Source of the DNA: Microcaldota archaeon | GTDB taxonomy: Archaea; Micrarchaeota; Micrarchaeia; Micrarchaeales; Micrarchaeaceae | Assembly: GCA_021851535.1 (NCBI GenBank) | Contig: JAJZDT010000086.1 | Span: forward strand, 1-6,473 | Direction of reading: 5' to 3' | DNA length: 6,473 nt | Shown here: positions 1-6,117 of the stretch, one piece after another | Layout of the letters: each line of letters starts with the position of its first letter | Numbering within the stretch: the first letter of the stretch is position 1 | Translations under genes and position numbers: made by a program | The notes under the pieces: generated by a model | The model's database searches: none | What the model was told of the DNA's origin: nothing | What the model saw: only the letters and a program-made list of their open reading frames with translations

Positions 1-764
1 CGATTCGAAAATGTATATAGTGTGCTAACGCCAGCATGCCTTAGCTTGATTGCAAGGTCATAATCCTCCCCTATTGTTATACCTGTAGTGTTTAATTGTA
101 TTTGATCGAAGCCTGCCTCCTTTGCCATCTCAATAATCTCAACGATTCTTGGATGTAACGTGGGTTCGCCTCCAGTTATCTGTATTGCGTTTGCAGGTAT
201 TGGCTTTTGGTTTCTTAGATTTTTAAATATCTTATTTAGCTCCTCAGTGCTAGGCTCATATATGGCCTCACCATCCTTTGCATAGAAGAAGCAGTACCAG
301 CAGCTTAAATGGCATCTGTTTGTAACTACGACATTTGCAAGTCCTGTATGTGATTTGTGTCTTTCACACATTGCACAATCAAATGGACAGTTTGCCCCCT
401 TTGTAGGTGTTATTATATTAGGGTTATCAAATCCTCTTCCATAATAGTTATATCTGCGCATTTTCATATACATATCATAGTCCTCCCAGTACTTTTCGAT
501 GGTCCATTTATGTTCTGGGCAGTACTTTCTAATCATAACATACTCATTATCCTTGTATATTGTGCCTTTTATTATAAGCTTGCACTCAGGGCATACGGTC
601 ATTGTCTCCTCTATTGTAGGCATATGCTCTATCTCCTCAATTGTTCTATGATAAACCGCCAAATGGTCCTCTTTTTGTATTGGTTTTTGTGATTGCACCT
701 GTTCTATTACAGCGCTTTTGTTTAATTCTATCTGCACGTTAGTCTCACTAATATTAGACATCAT
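1..764 (-). CDS. tes: Tetraether lipid synthase (Tes)-like radical SAM protein, C-terminal part cut by window start
   Basis: 254 complete codons are visible and the gene continues past position 1. Seen: an N-terminal zinc/rubredoxin-like set (C58-x2-C61, then C82-x2-H85), a cysteine group CPFDCAMC (C126, C130, C133) followed by HKSHT, the radical SAM motif C151-x3-C155-x2-C158, and the SAM-binding stretch TGGEP at 197-201. This order (CPEC...CPEH, CPFDC..C..HK.HT, CNR-type CxxxCxxC) is the layout of the MJ0619/Tes family, whose members join archaeal lipid tails to form tetraethers; close paralogs include GrsA-type and MJ0619-type enzymes. Two ATGs are adjacent (764 and 761). A Shine-Dalgarno-like AGGTGA lies 1 nt before the first and 4 nt before the second, so the second may be the real start. 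Nearby prenyl synthases support a lipid role. The radical SAM assignment is firm; Tes rather than a paralog is likely but unproven without the C-terminal half. Confidence 0.8.
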   Translation of the reverse strand, partial: MMSNISETNVQIELNKSAVIEQVQSQKPIQKEDHLAVYHRTIEEIEHMPTIEETMTVCPECKLIIKGTIYKDNEYVMIRKYCPEHKWTIEKYWEDYDMYMKMRRYNYYGRGFDNPNIITPTKGANCPFDCAMCERHKSHTGLANVVVTNRCHLSCWYCFFYAKDGEAIYEPSTEELNKIFKNLRNQKPIPANAIQITGGEPTLHPRIVEIIEMAKEAGFDQIQLNTTGITIGEDYDLAIKLRHAGVSTLYTFSN

Positions 765-765
765 T

Positions 766-771
766 TCACCT
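766..771 (-). promoter_or_regulatory. Shine-Dalgarno-like site for the Tes-like gene
   Basis: On the minus strand this reads AGGTGA, complementary to the 3' end of archaeal 16S rRNA. It is the only clear site of this kind before a start in the window. Spacing is 1 nt to the ATG at 764 and 4 nt to the ATG at 761, which favours the second. Confidence 0.45.
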
Positions 772-790
772 AAAGAAATGTTAAAAAGAA

Positions 791-802
791 GCTATTTAAA
801 GC
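791..802 (-). promoter_or_regulatory. Candidate TATA box for the Tes-like gene
   Basis: The minus strand reads GCTTTAAATAGC, 27-38 bases before the ATG at 764. Box spacing predicts transcription starting just ahead of the AGGTGA site, giving a very short leader. The upstream gene ends about 98 bases away, so a separate promoter is reasonable. Assigned by position and composition only. Confidence 0.4.
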
Positions 803-862
803 TTGCATATACCCATATGTAGTAATCTTCAGTTTTTGTATGACATAGAGGTTAACTTGCAA

Positions 863-1126
863 CTATAATTTGCGTAGAATGCGAATACTATTATATTTAT
901 TACCAATTGCGCGTTTTATTACATTCTCAGGATTATTAGTATCATGCGCAAATCGAACTTTCATTTCAAAGCTTTTAGCCTCATTTGGCCTATTTACGTA
1001 TATCTCTATAATATTATCAGATTTTATTAATTTTGTAGCTATATCGCTTATATGTGTATTTTCTATTCCAAGAATATGAAATGTATAAAAGGCATAATTC
1101 TCTGCGTTATCTATTTTAATAGCCAT
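863..1126 (-). CDS. Small conserved-looking protein of unknown function downstream of nop5
   Basis: I do not recognise this 87-residue protein. Its start ATG lies six bases after the nop5 stop, so the two are almost certainly co-transcribed. By eye the sequence suggests a beta-alpha-beta-beta-alpha-beta order: strand about 11-20, helix 22-36, strand 38-45, strand 51-60, helix 65-76, strand 80-86. That is the order of a compact ferredoxin-like fold. There are no cysteines and no signal or membrane segment; the C-terminus is basic (RILRKL). Fibrillarin often accompanies nop5 in archaea, but this is far too short and shows no methyltransferase motif. An RNA-associated role is only a guess from position. 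A real gene is likely because of the tight spacing and sensible amino acid composition. The opposite-strand frame over the same bases gives a hydrophobic shadow. Confidence 0.7.
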   Translation of the reverse strand: MAIKIDNAENYAFYTFHILGIENTHISDIATKLIKSDNIIEIYVNRPNEAKSFEMKVRFAHDTNNPENVIKRAIGNKYNSIRILRKL

Positions 1127-1132
1127 AGCTAA

Positions 1133-2110
1133 CTACCAATCTATATTATTACTATTATTTCTCTCATTGCGCTTTCTAAATTTGGGTCTATCGCTATTAT
1201 TTCTTTTGGTATGTCCGTACTGCCTTCTATTACCGCTACTCTCGCCTCTTTTATTATTCCCAAATCTGCCTCTATTATCCCTACTATTTTTATCAAATTC
1301 AACCTTATCCTTATGCGGACTACTCATTATTCTATCTAAGGACTTTTTCAGATCATTTTTTAATACATCTCCTATGAATCGTTTTGAATAATAATCGGCT
1401 TTTAATGCAATGGCTATTTTTGTAGCATATACGCGCGCTATGCGTCCTTTTTTATCTTTAGGTGCTGATGTTACGTCCGCAAGTTTAAATAGTATTCCAT
1501 ATTTCGGTGGCCTGCTACCATATTTTATATGTTTGAATAGCGCCTTTTCCGCTCCCAGTAGCTGTATTGTGCTTGCTGGCATTGTAGCAAGTCTCTCTAT
1601 AGACCCCGCTTTACTAAGCAGTTCGGCAGCCATCTTATCATCCGTTAAGTATGTAACATTTGGCAATAAACGCTCTGAGGTCGCCTTTATGTATTCCCCT
1701 AACATATCCATGCCCTTTAGTATTGAAAGGGTATACTCCGCAAATCCGCGCAGTGTTTTTCTCTCATTTTCACTAAGTTCTCTGCCTATTGTCTCATTGA
1801 TCATTTTGTATGTATGCTCTCCACGTTCATCATTTCCCACTAATTCTATTATCTTATCCTTATCCGGATTCTTATCCGCAAGCATTATAGCCAAATTTGC
1901 AAGTGTTATGAAATTTCCCACTTTAAGCTCTGGTATATACAGTCCAAACCATTCGCTAAGCCTCTCATTTGCAAGATTGTAACTTTTATTTGATTCCTCA
2001 AAGGCATTGCTTGCCTGTATAAGTATGAACTCCTCCTTCTCATACGTGCTCTTCATGCTCTGCCGCGCTCTCTCAAGCATCTTCTTTCTGAGCTCCTCTC
2101 TATTATCCAT
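1133..2110 (-). CDS. nop5: Nop5/Nop56/Nop58 family C/D sRNP core protein lacking the N-terminal fibrillarin-binding domain
   Basis: Nop5 bridges L7Ae-bound C/D guide RNA and fibrillarin in the archaeal 2'-O-methylation RNP. With ATG at 2110 the protein has 325 residues. Seen: a charged helical start (1-35), the conserved ERLSEWFGLYIPEL at 49-62, a coiled-coil-like middle (about 80-165), and the Nop-domain core with MPASTIQLLGAEKALF at 177-192 and RPPKYGILF at 200-208, which contacts the L7Ae/K-turn. Residues about 274-325 form an Arg/Asn/Gly/Lys-rich low-complexity tail. Typical archaeal Nop5 has an extra domain of roughly 100 residues before the coiled coil that binds fibrillarin; here it is absent, and the upstream gap of about 100 bp cannot hold it. 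An in-frame TTG at 2119 would add three residues; ATG is preferred. The 87-residue gene follows six bases downstream. Confidence 0.9.
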   Translation of the reverse strand: MDNREELRKKMLERARQSMKSTYEKEEFILIQASNAFEESNKSYNLANERLSEWFGLYIPELKVGNFITLANLAIMLADKNPDKDKIIELVGNDERGEHTYKMINETIGRELSENERKTLRGFAEYTLSILKGMDMLGEYIKATSERLLPNVTYLTDDKMAAELLSKAGSIERLATMPASTIQLLGAEKALFKHIKYGSRPPKYGILFKLADVTSAPKDKKGRIARVYATKIAIALKADYYSKRFIGDVLKNDLKKSLDRIMSSPHKDKVEFDKNSRDNRGRFGNNKRGESSGNRRQYGHTKRNNSDRPKFRKRNERNNSNNIDW

Positions 2111-2161
2111 TGTAATCAACTTATACTAAAATAGGCAGTATACACTAACTATCTCTTTATA

Positions 2162-2174
2162 GAAAATATAAAAG
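2162..2174 (-). promoter_or_regulatory. Candidate TATA box for nop5
   Basis: The minus strand reads CTTTTATATTTTC, 52-64 bases before the nop5 ATG, which would give a leader of about 30 bases. It lies in the gap after the PPS1 stop codon. Because the stretch is T-rich it could equally be the PPS1 terminator, or serve as both. Confidence 0.35.
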
Positions 2175-2209
2175 TATTCCCATTAATAGCTACTATATAA
2201 TATACAAGG

Positions 2210-3250
2210 CTACTTCTTTCTGTTTGTTACATGCCCTATACCAGAACGAGCGATGTTTTTTGCAGCTCCCTCTTTAATATCCTGTGTATTTTTCTCAAAT
2301 GCACTAAGTGCCATATCTGTGAGTTTTGCTGCTCTTTTTTCAGCATACTCAATTGAGCCTAATTCCTTAAATGTATCTATTATGAATTTTACTTCTTCAT
2401 CACTCTTATTTTTCTTTGCGTATATTGCCTCAATTCTCTTTAGCATACTTGCGCTTGCATTATGCACGCTATGCCATAATATGAGTGTGCGGGTGCTCTC
2501 TTTCACATCCGTTCCTATAGATTTTCCAAGAACATTCTCTGTAGATATACAATCTAATATATCATCCTTTATTTGGAATGCGTTTCCACATAATGTGCCA
2601 TACTCCTTTATTTTCTCCATCTCCTCATTATTTGCGCCAGCTATAATGGCGCCACACTGCATAGGTCCATATACAGAATAATATGCACTTTTTGCATGTA
2701 TAGATTTAAAATACTCCTCTTCGGTAAAATCTAAAAGCCGCCCGCCATTTATGCTGTTATTAATATCATAGTACTGCCCTTGGTGCGTAACCATCATTAT
2801 GTCATATAACTTATTGAAATATGCCATTCCAATTGTGCCATTTAAACTAAGCGTTGCATCTATTGCCATTCTCCATAATATCATATGTACCATATCCCCA
2901 GCTATTATGGCAATTTCATCTCCAAATAACTTATGCAGTGCGGGTTTTCCCCGTCTTAACATATTCTTATCAATCAAATCATCATGCATTAAAAAGTAAT
3001 CTTCTGATATTTGCTGCGCTGCAGCTGGTAATAATGCATCATCTATACGCCCACCATATAATTGTGTCCACGCGAGAAGATACATGGGCCTTCTATACTG
3101 GCCCTTTCTATCAATATATGCGCGTATTATTTCATTATTAAAGCGCTCAGGCTCTCCCTGTGGCATATAATTTATGATTTTTTTATATATAATGTCCTTG
3201 TATTTTGCGCTAAATGATGCAAAATCCTCACGGTTGTCTAACTCATTCAT
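2210..3250 (-). CDS. Prenyl diphosphate synthase PPS1 (FPP/GGPP synthase family)
   Basis: This trans-prenyltransferase family condenses isopentenyl diphosphate with an allylic diphosphate, supplying chains for ether lipids and other isoprenoids. The 346-residue length is usual. Seen: first Asp-rich motif DDLID (90-94) followed by RRGKPALH (99-106), G118-D119, GQ at 158-159, K187-S188, FQ at 225-226 and second Asp-rich motif DDILD (229-233). Residues 5 and 4 before the first motif are Y85 and F86, both aromatic, resembling FPP synthases of the eukaryotic type. Two usually conserved lysines appear replaced: the IPP-binding GGKR-type motif reads KGQYRRP (49-55), and the EGKRT-type motif after the second Asp-rich site reads ESTRT (251-255). 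It is a clear paralog of PPS2 at 5018-6040. Family assignment is secure; product length is inference. Confidence 0.93.
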   Translation of the reverse strand: MNELDNREDFASFSAKYKDIIYKKIINYMPQGEPERFNNEIIRAYIDRKGQYRRPMYLLAWTQLYGGRIDDALLPAAAQQISEDYFLMHDDLIDKNMLRRGKPALHKLFGDEIAIIAGDMVHMILWRMAIDATLSLNGTIGMAYFNKLYDIMMVTHQGQYYDINNSINGGRLLDFTEEEYFKSIHAKSAYYSVYGPMQCGAIIAGANNEEMEKIKEYGTLCGNAFQIKDDILDCISTENVLGKSIGTDVKESTRTLILWHSVHNASASMLKRIEAIYAKKNKSDEEVKFIIDTFKELGSIEYAEKRAAKLTDMALSAFEKNTQDIKEGAAKNIARSGIGHVTNRKK

Positions 3251-3272
3251 GTACTCATAAAATGTTAGGATG

Positions 3273-3284
3273 AAAAAATTAAAT
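3273..3284 (-). promoter_or_regulatory. Candidate TATA box for PPS1
   Basis: The minus strand reads ATTTAATTTTTT, centred about 28 bases before the PPS1 ATG. No Shine-Dalgarno site is visible, so a leaderless or very short-leader transcript is likely. The site shares the short divergent promoter region with the Nudix operon. Confidence 0.42.
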
Positions 3285-3345
3285 AATCAGATAGTTTTTG
3301 TAATAATAAAAAATAAGTTATAAAAACCCCAAATATTTGTAAAGA

Positions 3346-3354
3346 TTTAAAAAT
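3346..3354 (+). promoter_or_regulatory. Candidate TATA box for the Nudix-kinase-DGK1-like operon
   Basis: TTTAAAAAT lies 22-30 bases before the ATG at 3376, after a purine-rich AAAGA that could serve as the TFB recognition element. This is the spacing expected for a leaderless archaeal transcript, and no Shine-Dalgarno site precedes the start. Confidence 0.5.
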
Positions 3355-3375
3355 AGATGACAACAATCTATTAGT

Positions 3376-3792
3376 ATGGAACCTGAAAAAAAATCTATTG
3401 TGCATGTGAGCGCTTTTTTAAAAAATGATAATGAAAAATATCTATTCTTGAAGCGTAGCGCTGATAGTTCCTGGGCGCCTTCAATATTTGATCTACCTGG
3501 AGGTAAAATGGAGTGGGGAGAGCATCCATTAGATACACTTGGTCGAGAATTGATGGAGGAGATAGGCGTTGTCGCATCTAATATAAATTTTGTTGGAATG
3601 CAGACAAGAATTACTGAACTAAAAAATGTCAAATATCATGTGTTAAAACTCTACTATATCGGAACAATATCAACGGACATAAAACTAAATGATGAGCATC
3701 AATCATTCAAATGGCTTACAATTAAAGAGGCCTTAATGATGGATGATATGGACGATGGCATTAAAAAATTTATAGAAAAGGGGCTACAATAA
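3376..3792 (+). CDS. Nudix (MutT-like) hydrolase
   Basis: Nudix enzymes cleave nucleoside diphosphates linked to another group X, using metal ions held by the Nudix box. The box is complete here: G43, E49, R57-E58, E61-E62, G64-V65, matching GX5EX7REUXEEXGU. It is preceded by LPGGK and the fold's usual strand-rich N-terminus; 138 residues is typical of a single-domain MutT-like protein. It is first in a tightly packed operon and its stop overlaps the next start by one base (TAATG). It is not type 1 isopentenyl diphosphate isomerase, which is also a Nudix-fold enzyme but longer, with a different active-site arrangement. Substrate is unknown; a nucleotide clean-up role or a role linked to the lipid genes are both possible. 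Confidence 0.92.
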   Translation: MEPEKKSIVHVSAFLKNDNEKYLFLKRSADSSWAPSIFDLPGGKMEWGEHPLDTLGRELMEEIGVVASNINFVGMQTRITELKNVKYHVLKLYYIGTISTDIKLNDEHQSFKWLTIKEALMMDDMDDGIKKFIEKGLQ

Positions 3793-4325
3793 TGACAATA
3801 ATATCATTTACGGGATTCTCAGGTACCGGCAAGAGCACTATTGCAAGTAGCCTATCATTAGATAATAACTATTTTTACATCTCTTTTAACAGTATAGTGC
3901 ATAAAATTGCCTCAGATTTTAACCTATCAGCCTACGAGTATCTGGAAAAATATGGCATATCAAAGGCATCAAAAAATGCAAATGATACAATATTATTTCT
4001 TATACGCAAATATGATGGAAATATAGTGCTTGATGGTTTATATGATATTAATCTTGCTAAGGTTCTAAGATCCCATCATGACTGGCATGCTATAACAATA
4101 AATATATCCTCTCAGAGATATTTGCGAATCATGCGTATTGCACAGAGAAAACAGTTAGATATGATAAAGGCTGGTGATGTGTGTGCAAAGCGCGATTCAT
4201 ATAAATTGAGTATCGGTATACGTTCAATAATTAAAAGCTCTGATATGCAAGTGGCAAACGATACAACTCCTCTATTTGCGGTGCAGAAATGTGGCATGTA
4301 CGTTAATACAATGATGAGGAGATGA
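3792..4325 (+). CDS. P-loop nucleotide/small-molecule kinase-like protein (UPF0200/dephospho-CoA kinase-like)
   Basis: This soluble protein of 177 residues begins with a strand and Walker A loop, GFSGTGKST (8-16). A Walker B-like VLDG sits at 79-82. Near residues 133-157 the pattern KRD...SIGIRSIIKSSD...ND resembles the C-terminal part of archaeal UPF0200/dephospho-CoA kinase-like P-loop proteins (ERD..E..GI..VI..AD..I.N). It therefore probably binds ATP and transfers phosphate, but the acceptor cannot be read from sequence. Translation is coupled at both ends: the start overlaps the Nudix stop by one base, and the stop overlaps the next start in ATGA. A role in phosphorylating a nucleotide or a prenyl intermediate is inference from the neighbours. 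Confidence 0.75.
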   Translation: MTIISFTGFSGTGKSTIASSLSLDNNYFYISFNSIVHKIASDFNLSAYEYLEKYGISKASKNANDTILFLIRKYDGNIVLDGLYDINLAKVLRSHHDWHAITINISSQRYLRIMRIAQRKQLDMIKAGDVCAKRDSYKLSIGIRSIIKSSDMQVANDTTPLFAVQKCGMYVNTMMRR

Positions 4326-4906
4326 ATCAAAAAATAAGATTTGAAATAAAAAGAAAAGTGGCTCATGCGCTGCTTACAGCGTATCCATTTGTATTTATTT
4401 ATTTTTCCCTCTCTTATAATATTGCAATAATTTTTTCATTTGCATATATTGCGCTGATGTTAATATCCGAGTACTTGAGAATAAATTTTGATATGAAAAC
4501 CCCAACTTATTATCTTATAAAATATTTTTCAAGATCAATTCAGCGAAAGGGCATTAAAAGCGAATGGATGCGATATAGAATACCATATTGGATAATAGGG
4601 AGTACAATAGCACTTTTGATATTTAACTATTCGGGCTGGCTATTTGCTAGTGTTCTTTTATCAATAGGAGATCCAGTTAGCGGTATATCTAAAGCGGTGA
4701 TAGGAGTGCGTCGTTCAATAATTGCAACATTTTTAGGATTTGTAGTATGCGCTATCCTAATATTTGCAATAACTAATAATATTTTATTATCCATACTCCC
4801 ATCATTTTTTGGAATGAGTGCCGATTGGTTTTCCTATAAATTTAATGATAACCTTACAATACCAATATTTGCTGCAATAGGTTCATTCTTGGCACGTATG
4901 TTATAA
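4322..4906 (+). CDS. Integral membrane dolichol kinase/DGK1/phytol kinase family protein
   Basis: This family (SEC59, DGK1, VTE5 and bacterial/archaeal relatives, often annotated phosphatidate cytidylyltransferase-like) includes CTP-dependent kinases acting on polyprenols, phytol or diacylglycerol in the membrane. Seen: the N-terminal E8..R11-K12..H15 pattern, about five to six hydrophobic segments (roughly 17-48, 88-103, 107-115, 132-150, 153-164, 179-193), the central SIGDPVSGISKAVIG motif (114-128) and the C-terminal NDNLTIPIF (175-183). At 194 residues it is compact, as in prokaryotic members. It overlaps the kinase-like gene by four bases (ATGA) with GAGGAG directly before the ATG, so translation is coupled. 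It is not CarS (CDP-archaeol synthase), which belongs to a different family. Placed before a prenyl diphosphate synthase, a lipid or isoprenoid alcohol substrate is likely; which one is unknown. Confidence 0.85.
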   Translation: MNQKIRFEIKRKVAHALLTAYPFVFIYFSLSYNIAIIFSFAYIALMLISEYLRINFDMKTPTYYLIKYFSRSIQRKGIKSEWMRYRIPYWIIGSTIALLIFNYSGWLFASVLLSIGDPVSGISKAVIGVRRSIIATFLGFVVCAILIFAITNNILLSILPSFFGMSADWFSYKFNDNLTIPIFAAIGSFLARML

Positions 4907-4982
4907 CTAAAATTCTCCCAATTAACTACCTCCATCCATGCAATTTGGTAAAATAAACAAATAACGAAGTCCAATGAAAAGG

Positions 4983-5009
4983 CTTTAATACAGGTAACTT
5001 AAAATATAT
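4983..5009 (+). promoter_or_regulatory. Candidate promoter region for PPS2
   Basis: Two AT-rich boxes fall in this stretch: CTTTAATA, 28-35 bases before the PPS2 ATG and preceded by the purine-rich AATGAAAAGG, and CTTAAAATATAT, 9-20 bases before it. The first is better placed for a leaderless start. PPS2 may also be read through from the upstream operon, since the gap is only about 110 bp and shows no convincing terminator. Confidence 0.35.
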
Positions 5010-5017
5010 CTGATTCT

Positions 5018-6040
5018 ATGGACTTCAAGGAATACATAGCAGAGCATAAAAAAATGGTATATTCTACCATATGCAATTATGTGCAGATAAAAGAGCCAAA
5101 GGCCCATTATAGCATTATGCGCGATTATATAGATAGGCAGGGCAGCTATAGGCGCCCAGGCTTAATACTACTAACAGGTCAAATGTTTGGCGTTAGTACC
5201 GAACAATTGCGCTTGCCTGCAGCTGCAATGCAGCTATCAGAAGATTGGATACTTATGCAGGATGATATCGAGGATGATTCTGAACTAAGACGGGGAAAAC
5301 CTGCAGCACATAAACTCTATGGTTGGATACATACAATGAATGCAACTAATGTGGGTCAGATAGCGATGTGGCGCATGCTAAAAGATTATATATTAAAGTA
5401 TGGTGTTTTGAATGGCGATAAAATATACGAAAAATTCTATGACATGCTTGCATATACTATGGAAGGTCAGTATATAGAGAATAATTTTATTTATGATATA
5501 AAAAATCTATCTAAAGTGTCTGAGGATTTCTATTTTAAGGTTGTTGATAGCAAAACCTGTTATTATACTGTTTATGGCCCACTTCAGATCGGTGCAATAG
5601 CTGCGAATCAGCCCGAATCCACACTTGAGATTCTAAAGAGGATAGGAACGCCAGGTGGCATATCATTTCAGATAACGGATGATATTTTGGATATAATAGC
5701 TGATGAGAAGGTATTTGGAAAAAAGAATTTTGGCGATTTATATGAAGGAAAGGTCACACTTATAATGTTAAATACCTATAAGAATGCGACCGCAGCTGAG
5801 AAAGCACGCATTGATTCTATATATTCAAAACCACGAAAGGATAAAACGCAAGATGAGATAAATTTCCTATTAGAGCTGATAAAGAAATATGGTGGCATAG
5901 ATTATGCAAAAGATGTTGCAAAAAAGTATGGTGAACTTGCAAAAATCGCAGTAGAGGAGAACATGGATAAGTTGCCAAATAATGAATATACTACAATGCT
6001 TCTCTCATCGATAAAGGATCTGTATTCACGCAACAAGTAA
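5018..6040 (+). CDS. Prenyl diphosphate synthase PPS2, probable GGPP-type paralog
   Basis: A second trans-prenyl diphosphate synthase, 340 residues. Seen: first Asp-rich motif DDIED (82-86) followed by RRGKPAAH (91-98), GQ at 150-151, K179-T180, FQ at 218-219, second Asp-rich motif DDILD (221-225), and an intact EGKVT (243-247). The residue five before the first motif is W77 and the fourth is I78; a single aromatic at -5 is the pattern described for archaeal GGPP synthases. Two usually conserved spots are altered: the IPP-binding GGKR-type motif reads QGSYRRP (41-47), and the Gly-Asp that follows the first Asp-rich region is T110-N111. Similarity to PPS1 runs over nearly the whole length. C20 product for archaeal lipids is a reasonable inference. 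Confidence 0.93.
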   Translation: MDFKEYIAEHKKMVYSTICNYVQIKEPKAHYSIMRDYIDRQGSYRRPGLILLTGQMFGVSTEQLRLPAAAMQLSEDWILMQDDIEDDSELRRGKPAAHKLYGWIHTMNATNVGQIAMWRMLKDYILKYGVLNGDKIYEKFYDMLAYTMEGQYIENNFIYDIKNLSKVSEDFYFKVVDSKTCYYTVYGPLQIGAIAANQPESTLEILKRIGTPGGISFQITDDILDIIADEKVFGKKNFGDLYEGKVTLIMLNTYKNATAAEKARIDSIYSKPRKDKTQDEINFLLELIKKYGGIDYAKDVAKKYGELAKIAVEENMDKLPNNEYTTMLLSSIKDLYSRNK

Positions 6041-6077
6041 ATTAGTACATAAATCAAAAAGCGTTAACGAACATAGT

Positions 6078-6086
6078 CTATAAATT
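6078..6086 (+). promoter_or_regulatory. Candidate TATA box for the M50 protease gene
   Basis: CTATAAATT lies 19-27 bases before an ATG at 6105 and 32-40 bases before the in-frame GTG at 6118. The gap between PPS2 and the protease is short, so read-through from PPS2 is also possible. Confidence 0.4.
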
Positions 6087-6117
6087 GTTGCTCTTTCTAT
6101 TAGTATGGGTTTATTTC

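Noticed and set aside
357..692. Plus-strand open frame of 111 codons
   Set aside because: It is antisense to the cysteine-motif region of the Tes-like gene; its Cys/His/Tyr/Ile-rich composition reflects that gene's complement.
806..819. CATAT-ACCC-ATATG inverted repeat upstream of the Tes promoter
   Set aside because: The five-base arms are AT-rich and easily arise by chance; no second copy was found to support an operator.
1410..1982. Long plus-strand open frame (190 codons) opposite nop5
   Set aside because: It lies wholly inside the strongly supported Nop5 gene on the other strand, is serine/leucine-rich without any motif, and looks like an antisense shadow.
2253..3141. Several plus-strand open frames opposite PPS1
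   Set aside because: All are antisense to a well-supported prenyl synthase, overlap each other, and show no family motif or promoter.
3354..3386. Possible C/D box guide RNA (AGATGA followed by CTGA)
   Set aside because: The C-like box is imperfect, the spacing is too short for a double guide, there is no clear C'/D' pair, and the CTGA falls inside the Nudix coding sequence.
3318..3632. Minus-strand open frames opposite the Nudix gene
   Set aside because: They overlap the intact Nudix box on the other strand and have no recognisable domain.
4322..4906. CarS (CDP-archaeol synthase) as identity of the membrane protein
   Set aside because: The EIKRK..H start, the GDPVSG motif and the NDNLTIP end match the dolichol kinase/DGK1 family instead.
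2943..5301. Sixteen-base inverted match TAAGACGGGGAAAACC between PPS1 (2943-2958) and PPS2 (5286-5301) as a recombination repeat
   Set aside because: It encodes the conserved LRRGKP region in both paralogs and is too short to be more than shared ancestry or codon constraint.
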